This document shows positions 19,225-26,737 of a DNA stretch of 64,000 nucleotides, piece after piece. The stretch is taken from positions 5,576,481 to 5,640,480 of the forward strand of contig NZ_AP025591.1 in assembly GCF_023169945.1 (NCBI RefSeq), in the 5' to 3' direction. Position 1 is the first letter of the stretch. Each line of letters opens with the position of its first letter. The position numbers and the translations under genes are program-made. Source of the stretch: Anaeromyxobacter oryzae (lineage in GTDB: Bacteria; Myxococcota; Myxococcia; Myxococcales; Anaeromyxobacteraceae). A model generated the notes under the pieces. It was not told where the DNA came from and did no database searches. It worked only from the letters and a program-made list of their open reading frames with translations.

Positions 19225-19674
19225 GGTGTGCTCCTCGTGGGTGTGCGATCGGGGAGAGGTTACCGGAAAACCGGCGCGGGCGTGCGCGAACCGGCGGCGC
19301 CGCGGACGGGGTGTCCGGCGTCCGCGCGCTCTCCGGGGGCCCGCCCGCCGCGCGGCGGCGCCGTCGCCGGGCGGCACGTCACCCGCGGCGCCACGGAAAG
19401 GGGGCGCAGGCTCGCGGTCGGCCACCTCGTCGCGCGCACCACGTCCTCGACGACGCCGCGGGCGAGGTGCGGGCGCTCTTGCACGGCTGGCCGATCGATC
19501 GCTCGTCGCGACGCGCAGGGCGCCTCGGCGCCGAAGTGAGCGCCGCGGGCCTCTCGCCTCCCGCACACCCGGCGCGGTGCGCACGTTGAGCCGTGCCGCC
19601 GGTTGGCCCTCGGCGGCGCCGGGCAAGGGCGGGTGGCGGCAGCGCGGCCCGCCGTGAGCCGGACGGAGGGGCAT
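19225..19674. other. 450-bp intergenic stretch without a recognisable gene
   Basis: I read all frames; the open ones are Arg/Pro/Ala-rich and have neither ribosome sites nor domain-like sequence. Nothing repeated or clearly structured is visible. Confidence 0.5.
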
Positions 19675-19884
19675 ATGGCCGAGCAGGGACGGAAGTCGTA
19701 TCCGCGGACGATCTCGCACGGGCTGCCGGACGAGCTCGAGACGACCATCGGCGAGCGGATCGCCGCGGAGCGGAAGGGCGCTCGGACGCGCCCGGCGCCG
19801 GGCGCGCCCGAGCGCGCCCGCGACGTCGGGAACACGGACGAGCCCGTCGCGCCACGCGAGGGCGGCGCGCAGAAGCCGTCCTGA
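19675..19884 (+). CDS. Small hydrophilic hypothetical protein, 69 aa
   Basis: ATG 19675 is preceded by GGAGGGGC. The sequence MAEQGRKSYPRTISHGLPDE then LETTIGERIAAERK is followed by a Pro/Ala/Arg tail ending GGAQKPS. The first half looks like an amphipathic helix region and the rest disordered. Family not recognised. It precedes the rubrerythrin gene by about 190 bp. Confidence 0.5.
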   Translation: MAEQGRKSYPRTISHGLPDELETTIGERIAAERKGARTRPAPGAPERARDVGNTDEPVAPREGGAQKPS

Positions 19885-20077
19885 GGGCGGCGAGCGCCGG
19901 GCGGCTGCTCGGGGCGCTCGTGCGCTGGCCGGCGGCGCTCGTCGCGTTCCCGCTCGCGGCGGCGCTCGTCGCCGCGTCACGCCGGACCCGCCCGACGGGG
20001 ACGAACGAGGCACAGCCCGCCGCCGCCGTTCCGTGCTACGCGGAAGGCACGCAGGCCCACCCTTCCCAGGAGACGAC

Positions 20078-20575
20078 GTGTCCACCCAGGAGAACCTGAA
20101 GGTCGCCTTCGCCGGCGAGAGCCAGGCCAACCGCAAGTACCTCGCCTTCGCGCGCCAGGCGGAGAAGGAGGGGCTCTCGCAGATCGCGAGGCTCTTCCGC
20201 GCCGCCGCCGAGGCCGAGACGATCCACGCCCTCGGCCACCTCGCGAACATGGGCGGCGTCGGGACGACGCTCCAGAACCTCGAGGCCGCGGTCGCCGGCG
20301 AGACCTACGAGTACACGGAGATGTATCCGCCCATGGTCGAGGAGGCGCGCCGCGAGGATCACCGCGCGAAGACGCTGCTCGACTGGGCGAACCGCGCCGA
20401 GCAGGTCCACGCGCGGCTCTTCCGACAGGCGCTCGAGGCGATGAAGGCCGGCCAGGACCTCTCGCAGATGGACGTGTACCTGTGCCCCGTCTGCGGCGAC
20501 GTCGAGTTCGGGCCGCCGCCGGAGCGGTGCCCCATCTGCAACACCCCCGGCGCGAAGTACCAGAAGATCGGCTAG
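20078..20575 (+). CDS. Rubrerythrin with C-terminal rubredoxin domain
   Basis: 165 aa from GTG 20078, with CAGGAG eight bases upstream. The ferritin-like di-iron domain begins NLKVAFAGESQANRKYLAFA and supplies ligands through E-x-x-H repeats (EAETIHALGH, RAEQVHARLF). The C terminus is a rubredoxin-like FeS4 site CPVCGD...CPICN. The enzyme reduces hydrogen peroxide with electrons from rubredoxin or NAD(P)H oxidoreductases and is typical of anaerobes and microaerophiles. Compare the rubrerythrin domain fused to the oxidoreductase at the start of the window. Confidence 0.93.
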   Translation: MSTQENLKVAFAGESQANRKYLAFARQAEKEGLSQIARLFRAAAEAETIHALGHLANMGGVGTTLQNLEAAVAGETYEYTEMYPPMVEEARREDHRAKTLLDWANRAEQVHARLFRQALEAMKAGQDLSQMDVYLCPVCGDVEFGPPPERCPICNTPGAKYQKIG

Positions 20576-20577
20576 CA

Positions 20578-20606
20578 CCGGCGCGGTCCGCCCTGGACCG
20601 CGCCGG
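20578..20606. terminator. Bidirectional hairpin terminator between convergent genes
   Basis: A perfect 12-bp stem CCGGCGCGGTCC / GGACCGCGCCGG closes a 5-base loop GCCCT. It lies directly after the rubrerythrin stop and just beyond the stop of the leftward 73-aa gene. There is no T-tract. Confidence 0.6.
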
Positions 20607-20609
20607 CGC

Positions 20610-20831
20610 TCAGCGGCGGCGCGGCGGCCGGAACCGGGCGGTGCACGCCGCCGCCCCGTGCAGCGGCGCGACGGCGACCTCGCCCGGCTCGTCGACCCCG
20701 TCCGCCGTCAGCTCCGCCACGAACAGCTCGAGCGCCTCGTCCGCGTCCCACGCGCGGACGTGCGCGACGAGCCGGCGCGATCGCGCCTCGAGCGCGCACA
20801 CGAACAGCTCCTCGCGAAGCTCGGTGTCCAT
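20610..20831 (-). CDS. Hypothetical protein, 73 aa
   Basis: From ATG 20831: MDTELREELFVCALEARSRR, then LVAHVRAWDADEALELFVAE, ending ACTARFRPPRRR. The first 60 residues show regular alpha/beta-like hydrophobic spacing and few Arg, unlike shadow frames. No family recognised. It is convergent with rubrerythrin. Confidence 0.55.
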   Translation of the reverse strand: MDTELREELFVCALEARSRRLVAHVRAWDADEALELFVAELTADGVDEPGEVAVAPLHGAAACTARFRPPRRR

Positions 20832-20966
20832 GCTTCTGTGGTTAGCCGGGCGCTCGCGGTCCCGCGACGCTCGGGGTGGTCTCGCCCTTGGCGTGAGGCG
20901 CAGGGCCGCCCGCGCACCGGATGCGCCGCGGTCGCGATGCCGGGTGAGCGGCGGACGCCGGAGGGG

Positions 20967-23153
20967 TCAGATCCCGCGCCGCTCGCCCCGGCGCGCGATC
21001 AGCTCGGCCTGGCTGTCCACGGCGGGCTCGCCCGGGCGCGGGGAGAGCCGCTCGTAGCTGCCGTCGGGCCGCATCCGGCGCGCCCGGACGTTGTCCCGCA
21101 GGTACGTCTCGAGCACGTCGTCCCGCAGGTACCGGACGAGCACCGGATCCGCCACCGGGAAGAGCACCTCCACGCGGCGGGCGAGGTTCCGGTGCATGAG
21201 GTCGGCGCTCCCGAGGTACACCTGCTCCGCCCCGGCGTTCCGGAACCAGAAGATCCGGCTGTGCTCGAGGAAGCGGCCGACGATGCTCGTCACGCGGATG
21301 CGGTCGGTGACGCCGGGAATCCCGGGCCGGAGGCAGCACACGCCGCGTACGAGGAGGTCGATGTCCACGCCGGCTCGCGCCGCGCGGACGAGCACCGCGA
21401 TCATCTCCCGCTCGACGAGCGCGTTCACCTTGAAGACGAGGCGCCCGCCGCGTCCGGCGCGGGCGTGGTCGATCTCGCGCTCGATGAGCGCGAGCAGCTT
21501 CTCGCGGAGGTCGATCGGCGCGACGAGGAGCTTGCGGAAGGTGGCCGCGCGCGAGTAGCCGGTGAGGTAGTTGAACAGCTGCGTCGCGTCCTTCCCGATG
21601 TCGGGATCGGCGGTGAAGAACCCGAGGTCGGTGTATGCCGTGGCCGTGACCGCGTTGTAGTTGCCGGTGGAGAGGTGGACGTAGAGCGCGCGCCGGTCGC
21701 CCTCGCTCCGGACCACGAGCGCGATCTTGGAGTGCGTCTTGAGCCCGAGGAGGCCGTAGATGACGTGGACGCCCTCCGCCTCGAGCGCCTTCGCCCACCC
21801 GATGTTGCTCTCCTCGTCGAAGCGGGCCTTCAGCTCCACGAGGACGGCCACCTCTTTCCCGTTCTGCCTGGCGCGGAGGAGGGCGTCCACCACGGGCGAG
21901 TTGCGGCCGACCCGGTAGAGCGTCTGCTTGATGGCGAGGACGTGCGGGTCGCGCGCGGCCGCGCGCAGGAACTCCACGACGGGGGCGAAGGAGTGGAACG
22001 GGTGGTGGACGAGGACGTCGTGCCGGCGGATGGCCGCGAACACGTCCTCCTCCTCCTCCTGGTCGGAGAGGCGCCCGGGCTTCGCGGGCACGAACGCGGG
22101 GAACTTGAGATCGGGGCGGTCGAGCCCCGCCAGCGCGGAGAGGCCGGACAGCGCGAGCGGCGCCTCGACGTCGTAGACGTCCCGCGGGTCGACCTCGAGG
22201 TTCTCGACGAGCAGCCCGCGGACGGCGTCGGGGATCCCGGGCGTGACGACGAGCCGGACGACGGAGCCGAACCGCCGCTCCCGGACGCCGCGCTCCACGC
22301 TGGCGAGCAGGTCCGCGGCCTCCATCTCCTGGATCAGCATCTCCGCGTCGCGCGTCACGTGGAACGGATGCACGCCCGCGATCTCGAGGCCCGGGAAGAG
22401 GCGGTCCACGTTGGCGGCGACGAGCTGCTCGAGCCAGACGTACGCGTGCGGGTGGGCGGCGCCGTCCTCGGCGCGCGCGCCGCGGCCGATGGGCACGAGC
22501 CGGGGCAGCGTGTCCGGGACCTTGATCCGCGCGAACCGCTCCACGCCGCCGTCCCGCACCAGCACCGCGAGGTTCAGGCTGAGGTTCGAGATGTGGGGGA
22601 AGGGGCGGCCCGGGTCGAACGCGAGCGGCGTCAGGACCGGGAAGACCATCTCGTCGAACCAGACTCGCGCGGCCGCGAGCTGCTTCTCCGTGAGCTGAGG
22701 CCAGTCGACGAGGTGGATCCCCGCCGCGGCGAGCGGCGGGACGAGCTCCTCGTGCAGGCACCGCGCGAGCTCCTGCTGCAGCCGGAGCGCCTCCCGCCGG
22801 ACCGCGGTGAGCTGCTCCGCCGGGGTGAGCCCGTCGATGCTCGGCTCGGGCACGCCCGCCGCGATCTGCTGCTCGAGGCCGGCGACCCGGATCATGAAGA
22901 ACTCGTCGAGGTTCGCGGCGACGATGGCGAGGAACTTCACGCGCTCGAGGAGCGGGTTCGCGGGGTCGCGCGCCTCGTCGAGGACGCGCCACTGGAACTG
23001 GAGCAGCGAGAGCTCGCGGTTGACGTAGAGCCGGGGGTCCGACAGGTCCGGCTCGTCGGGGGGCACGGGCGGCACGGGCGCCGCGGGCGCCGGGCGCACC
23101 GAGGGCGTGGCGACGGGCTGCGGCGTGACGACTGGCAGGTCCGGCGAGTCCAT
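20967..23153 (-). CDS. ppk1: Polyphosphate kinase 1
   Basis: 728 aa from ATG 23153 (MDSPDLPVV); a Pro/Ala-rich segment precedes the core at about residue 45 (LYVNRELSLLQFQWRVLDEA). The enzyme polymerises ATP gamma-phosphate into polyphosphate. Landmarks: FFMIRVAGLEQQ, DVLVHHPFHSF, AIKQTLYRVG, VAVLVELKARFDEE, KTHSKIALVVR and the phosphohistidine motif LYVHLSTGNYN; the two histidines in HLSTGNYN and KTHSK are those used in Ppk1. The length is standard. Polyphosphate links to stress survival and motility in related bacteria. Confidence 0.96.
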   Translation of the reverse strand: MDSPDLPVVTPQPVATPSVRPAPAAPVPPVPPDEPDLSDPRLYVNRELSLLQFQWRVLDEARDPANPLLERVKFLAIVAANLDEFFMIRVAGLEQQIAAGVPEPSIDGLTPAEQLTAVRREALRLQQELARCLHEELVPPLAAAGIHLVDWPQLTEKQLAAARVWFDEMVFPVLTPLAFDPGRPFPHISNLSLNLAVLVRDGGVERFARIKVPDTLPRLVPIGRGARAEDGAAHPHAYVWLEQLVAANVDRLFPGLEIAGVHPFHVTRDAEMLIQEMEAADLLASVERGVRERRFGSVVRLVVTPGIPDAVRGLLVENLEVDPRDVYDVEAPLALSGLSALAGLDRPDLKFPAFVPAKPGRLSDQEEEEDVFAAIRRHDVLVHHPFHSFAPVVEFLRAAARDPHVLAIKQTLYRVGRNSPVVDALLRARQNGKEVAVLVELKARFDEESNIGWAKALEAEGVHVIYGLLGLKTHSKIALVVRSEGDRRALYVHLSTGNYNAVTATAYTDLGFFTADPDIGKDATQLFNYLTGYSRAATFRKLLVAPIDLREKLLALIEREIDHARAGRGGRLVFKVNALVEREMIAVLVRAARAGVDIDLLVRGVCCLRPGIPGVTDRIRVTSIVGRFLEHSRIFWFRNAGAEQVYLGSADLMHRNLARRVEVLFPVADPVLVRYLRDDVLETYLRDNVRARRMRPDGSYERLSPRPGEPAVDSQAELIARRGERRGI

Positions 23154-23246
23154 GGCAGCGGCGTCCTGGTGTTCGCGTTCCGCGGTCGAGCATGACGGGG
23201 GCGGGTGACGATCGTGCGACGGCGCGGGCCCGGCCGCCATTCCTCA

Positions 23247-23284
23247 CCCCACCGCGCCCGGGACGCGCCCCGCTCGGGGTGGGG
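23247..23284 (-). terminator. Possible terminator of the GT39-type gene
   Basis: CCCCACC (23247-23253) pairs with GGTGGGG (23278-23284), with an inner GC-rich pairing. It lies immediately after the leftward stop codon at 23285. No T-tract, so support is modest. Confidence 0.35.
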
Positions 23285-24715
23285 CTAGGGCGGCGGACGG
23301 TACCGGAAGAAGAGATAGCGCCGGATGGCCCGTTCGCCCGCGCGCGCCGTGAAGTCGCCGGCCGGCTCGAGCGGCCCGAGCCGGCGCTCCAGCGCGTCGC
23401 GCTGCGGTCCGAGCCCCTCCACGATCACGACGAGGAGCGGCGCGCGCCGGGCGAGCGGGGCCGGGTCGTAGTACGTCGGGCCGCTCACACGGTCGCCGAG
23501 GTACGCCGGCGACGCGCCGTCCGCCCAGCCGAGCTGCCCGAGCGCGATCCAGTGCGTCACCGCGAGCCGGTCGGTGCCCGCGGCGGCCCGCGCCGCCGCC
23601 GCTCCCTCGCCCCAGCCCCGGAGCTCGTCGAGCGGAGCCGCGAGCCGGGGTGGGAGCGCGAACGCCGCGAGCGCCGCGACGGCGACGGCCGCGGAGCAGC
23701 CGAACGCGATGCCGAGGCCCACCCGGAGCCGCCGCGCCCCCGAGGAGGCGAGGAGTATCGTGGCCGACAGCCAGCCCGGGGCCGGCCAGTGGGGGAGGGC
23801 GCCGGGCGTGAACGCCGCCGCGACGGTGAAGAACGCGACGACGGGGAGCGCCGAGAAGGCGAGGGCCGCCTCCACGGCGTCGGTCCGGCGGCGGAGGGCG
23901 TCGAGCCCGGCGACGGACGAGAGGGCGAGGAGCACGGGCGACACGTAGGCCGCCTGCGCTCCGACCGAGCCGGCGAGCCTCGCCAGGGAGAAGCTCCGCC
24001 CGCGTGCCCCGTGCGACGCCTGGAACGCGAAGGTGACCCACCCGTGAGCGGCGTTCCAGAGGAGCATCGGGGACGCCACGGCGAGCGCCAGGGCGCCGCC
24101 CGCCCAGGGCCACGGCGTGGCGAGCGCGCGCCGGCCGTCGCGCGTCGCGACGAGCGCGGCGAGGACCGCGACGCCGAGGAGCCCGGCGGTGAGCTTGGAG
24201 AGCGCTCCGACGCCGAGGAACAGCCCCGCCGCGACGAACCACCGGCGGTCGCGACGGAGCGCGCGCTCGAGCGCCCAGAGCGTCCCGGCCCATGCGAAGG
24301 CGAGCGGGGCGTCGGGCGTCATGAGCGTGGCGCCGAGGGAGAACAGCGGCGCCGCCTGGAGGACGAGCGCCGCCGCGACCGCGGCGCGCTCCCCGCCTCG
24401 CGCACGCGCGAGAGAGGCGGCGAGCAGCGTCGTCGCCGCCTGCAGGGCCACGGCGGGTACGCGGGCCGCGAGCGCCGAGTGACCGAGGAGCCGGAGGCCG
24501 CCCGCCATCAGCCACGCGACGAGCGGCGGGTGGTCGAGGTAGCCGGGCTGGAGGTGTCTCGCCCAGTCGGAGTAGTACGCCTCGTCGACAGAGAGCGGCA
24601 CGACCGCCGCGAGGACGAGCCGCACGGCCGCGCCCGCCAGGACGATCCGCGCGACGGTCCCGGACGGCTCGGAGCGCGCGGCGGCCGCCGGTACGACGGG
24701 CGCGTTCGGCAACAT
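23285..24715 (-). CDS. ArnT/PMT-like membrane glycosyltransferase (GT39/GT83 type)
   Basis: 476 aa with about ten hydrophobic helices. The first periplasmic loop holds VDEAYYSDWARHLQPGYLDH followed by PPLVAWLMAGG, the acidic D-E motif and Y-x-D-H-P-P motif of undecaprenyl-phosphate-sugar transferases. The later loop motif LMTPDAPLAFAWAGTLWALE is also typical. Such enzymes move sugars such as aminoarabinose or mannose to lipid A or proteins in the periplasm. Start ATG 24715; GTG 24721 is equally possible. Divergent from the TonB-like remnant. Confidence 0.85.
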   Translation of the reverse strand: MLPNAPVVPAAAARSEPSGTVARIVLAGAAVRLVLAAVVPLSVDEAYYSDWARHLQPGYLDHPPLVAWLMAGGLRLLGHSALAARVPAVALQAATTLLAASLARARGGERAAVAAALVLQAAPLFSLGATLMTPDAPLAFAWAGTLWALERALRRDRRWFVAAGLFLGVGALSKLTAGLLGVAVLAALVATRDGRRALATPWPWAGGALALAVASPMLLWNAAHGWVTFAFQASHGARGRSFSLARLAGSVGAQAAYVSPVLLALSSVAGLDALRRRTDAVEAALAFSALPVVAFFTVAAAFTPGALPHWPAPGWLSATILLASSGARRLRVGLGIAFGCSAAVAVAALAAFALPPRLAAPLDELRGWGEGAAAARAAAGTDRLAVTHWIALGQLGWADGASPAYLGDRVSGPTYYDPAPLARRAPLLVVIVEGLGPQRDALERRLGPLEPAGDFTARAGERAIRRYLFFRYRPPP

Positions 24716-24869
24716 GGGCACGAGCGTCCACGCGCCGGCGGCGCGTGTCGAGAGCCCGCGCGGTCCGCGGCATCCCGCCTCGGGGGGCCGCGGCTGCGAC
24801 GCCGGCGACAGGGGTCGCGCTCGGCTCGCGAGCCCACGCTCGTTCGCTCACCGTTATGATGACGCGCGC

Positions 24870-25333
24870 GTGTGGGCACCCCGTGCACCGCGGTCGCGCA
24901 GCCGATCCCGGGCGTTCGCCGTGGCGCTCGCGGTCAGCCTCGCGCTGCACGTGCTCGTGCTCGCGCTGCTCCCCGCCGAGCTCGGCGTCTCGCGGCCGCC
25001 CGGAGAGGTCGTTCCACTCACCGTGGAGTTGCGCCCCGCGCCCGCGCCGCCCGCGCCATCCGCCCTGCCCGCGCCATCGGAGCGTGGCCTGGCAGCGCCG
25101 GGTAGCGCCGCCGGCGCGCGTACGGTCGGGTCTGGCAGCGGGCGTCGAGGGACGCCGAGCTCGATCGCGCCGCCGTCGCAGCGGCCCGACCGGCCGCCCA
25201 GACGCTCCCGGCGCCCCCGGCGGATGCGGTCGGAACGCGTGGGAAGCTGGTGTCGACCTGGGAGTTCGAGCTCGAGGTCTCGACCACGCCCCCGACCCGC
25301 CGCCGCCCTCGAGGCGTGATCACCCGGGGGTGA
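24870..25333 (+). pseudogene. TonB-like N-terminal protein broken by a frameshift
   Basis: The first half reads from GTG 24870: RAFAVALAVSLALHVLVLAL, one membrane helix, then VVPLTVELRPAPAPPAPSAL, the Pro-rich start typical of TonB-like proteins. Between about 25080 and 25133 that frame turns to Arg/Ser nonsense. A different frame becomes protein-like at the same point: WQRASRDAELDRAAVAAARP, GKLVSTWEFELEVSTTPPTR, stop TGA at 25331. One frameshift joins them. No TonB C-terminal domain is present, so even the joined product is short (about 150 aa). Either a decayed gene, a sequencing error or programmed shifting. Confidence 0.55.
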
Positions 25334-25338
25334 AAAGC

Positions 25339-25385
25339 GAAGGGCCCGACGCTCTGGCGGAAACCGCCGTCACGTCGGGCCCTTC
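25339..25385 (-). terminator. Terminator shared by tRNA-Arg and the TonB-like remnant
   Basis: A perfect 13-bp stem GAAGGGCCCGACG (25339-25351) pairs with CGTCGGGCCCTTC (25373-25385), with an inner GGCGG/CCGCC pairing. Read leftward, the stem is followed by GCTTTT, a T-tract after the tRNA. It also lies 5 bp past the rightward stop. Confidence 0.75.
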
Positions 25386-25390
25386 CGTGC

Positions 25391-25463
25391 GCGCGATACA
25401 GGATTCGAACCTGTGGCCTTCGGCTCCGGAGGCCGACGCTCTATCCAGCTGAGCTAATCGCGC
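25391..25463 (-). tRNA. tRNA-Arg (anticodon CCG)
   Basis: The leftward strand folds as a 73-nt tRNA. Acceptor GCGCGAT pairs with ATCGCGC, D arm GCTCAGCTGGATAGAGC, anticodon stem TCGGC/GCCGA with loop CTCCGGA (anticodon CCG, codon CGG), T arm ACAGGTTCGAATCCTGT. CCA is not encoded; the next bases are GCA. CGG is a frequent Arg codon in this GC-rich genome. Confidence 0.95.
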
Positions 25464-25475
25464 TCGACGGCGGCG

Positions 25476-25504
25476 TATCTAGTGCACCCCATCCGGAAAC
25501 GCAA
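25476..25504 (-). promoter_or_regulatory. Sigma-70-type promoter of tRNA-Arg
   Basis: On the leftward strand TTGCGT (25499-25504) and TAGATA (25476-25481) are separated by 17 bp, about 12 bp before the mature tRNA 5' end. Spacing and position fit; both hexamers are imperfect. Confidence 0.5.
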
Positions 25505-25666
25505 GCAGCTTCGCGGAAATCCGCTCGCCAGACCCGCCGGTCGCCCGCCTGGCGCGGCCGGTCTCCGCCCGGAGTGTCTGGACCGCTTCTTCACGTGGAG
25601 ATGATCCCGATCAGGTCCGTCTGCGGCGACCCGCCGCAGTAAGGTATTGAAGGGAATCCGGGGCGC

Positions 25667-26377
25667 ATGGTAGTCAGGCCGACCGTGCCCCCGATCAACA
25701 CGATAGAGCAGCTGCTGAAGGTCACGGCGCTCACCGCCGCGGCCATCTCGATCCTCATCCTCGTCTGGTATCTCGTCCGCCGCCCGCCGCTCGGCCGGTT
25801 GACGAAGGTCATGCTGCTGTTCGGGCTCGGCGTGATGCCGCTCGGCGTGGCGCTCACCGGAAACATCGCCGGGTTCGAGTACACGCTGAACCGGAAGTTC
25901 TGCGGCTCCTGCCACGTGATGCTGCCGTACACGCAGGACGCCGAGGACCCGAGCTCGAAGAGCCTCGCCGCGATCCACAGCCGCAACCACGCGTTCGGCG
26001 AGGAGAGCTGCTACACGTGCCACGCCGACTACCAGATGTTCGGCACGATGACGACGAAGCTGAACGGGCTCAGGCACCTCTACTACTACATCACCGAGTA
26101 CGCGAACTCGGGGAAGTACGGTGAGAAGGGCCCGCGCATCCACATGTACAAGCAGTTCCAGAACGGGATGTGCACCCGCTGCCACTCGACGCAGGCGCCG
26201 CGCTGGACGGCGGTCGAGGATCACCAGGGCATGATCGAGGACATCCGGTCCGGCCAGCTCAAGTGCGTCGAGTGCCACGGCGGCAAGAACGTGCACCCGC
26301 GCTCGTTCACGCACGGTGGCTCCGGCGGTCCGCCGACCGCCGAGGCGGCCACGACCACCCCGGCGAACAAGGAGTAG
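25667..26377 (+). CDS. NapC/NirT-type tetrahaem membrane cytochrome c
   Basis: 236 aa. Four haem motifs are visible: CGSCH (79-83), CYTCH (115-119), CTRCH (169-173) and CVECH (200-204). The N terminus has two hydrophobic segments (about 20-36 and 48-64) rather than the single anchor usual for NapC. NapC/NirT proteins oxidise quinol and pass electrons to periplasmic reductases for nitrate, nitrite or metals. No catalytic reductase is adjacent, so the electron acceptor is unknown. The perfect 7-bp hairpin CTGCGGC/GCCGCAG at 25621-25639 lies in the leader. A small membrane protein follows after 3 bp. Confidence 0.9.
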   Translation: MVVRPTVPPINTIEQLLKVTALTAAAISILILVWYLVRRPPLGRLTKVMLLFGLGVMPLGVALTGNIAGFEYTLNRKFCGSCHVMLPYTQDAEDPSSKSLAAIHSRNHAFGEESCYTCHADYQMFGTMTTKLNGLRHLYYYITEYANSGKYGEKGPRIHMYKQFQNGMCTRCHSTQAPRWTAVEDHQGMIEDIRSGQLKCVECHGGKNVHPRSFTHGGSGGPPTAEAATTTPANKE

Positions 26378-26380
26378 GCC

Positions 26381-26629
26381 GTGTTCGGGATCTCCAAGCT
26401 CACCATCCGTCGCCTCGTCCTCATCTCCGCGGTCCTGACGCTCGTGTCGCTCGGGCTGATGGTCGTCTCGATCCTCTTCCCGAGCCCGCTCCTGCTGGTG
26501 ATGGCGATGAGCCTCGGCCAGCTGTTCGGGACGAGCTCGCTCGCGCTGTACCTGCTCGCGATCGTGCTCGACCTGCAGGGCGTCGGCGAGCACGACGAGC
26601 TCGGCGCGCGCGAAGAGTCGGAGTCTTAG
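26381..26629 (+). CDS. Small two-helix membrane protein
   Basis: 82 aa from GTG 26381, only 3 bp after the cytochrome stop. Two hydrophobic helices are clear: LVLISAVLTLVSLGLMVVSI and SLALYLLAIVLDLQGVG; the C-terminal tail is acidic (EHDELGAREESES). Spacing indicates an operon with the cytochrome, so it may be an assembly or membrane subunit of the quinol-oxidising module. No family recognised. Confidence 0.7.
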   Translation: MFGISKLTIRRLVLISAVLTLVSLGLMVVSILFPSPLLLVMAMSLGQLFGTSSLALYLLAIVLDLQGVGEHDELGAREESES

Positions 26630-26658
26630 GCGGGGCGAACGCTTCCCGCAGAGACGGG

Positions 26659-26696
26659 ACGGGCCGGCCGAGTCGATCGGCCGGCCCGTTTGCTTT
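26659..26696 (+). terminator. Rho-independent terminator of the cytochrome operon
   Basis: A perfect 12-bp stem ACGGGCCGGCCG / CGGCCGGCCCGT closes a 7-base loop and is followed by TTGCTTT. It lies about 30 bp after the stop, and also beyond the end of the convergent lipoprotein gene. Confidence 0.8.
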
Positions 26697-26737
26697 CGGG
26701 GAAGCGCGGCGCCGGAGCGGCGCCGCGCTCCGTCACG

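Noticed and set aside
19920-20099. 59-codon frame from GTG 19920 with one hydrophobic stretch (VRWPAALVAFPLAAALVAAS)
   Set aside because: It overlaps the rubrerythrin start and its ribosome site, has no ribosome site of its own, and the tail is not protein-like.
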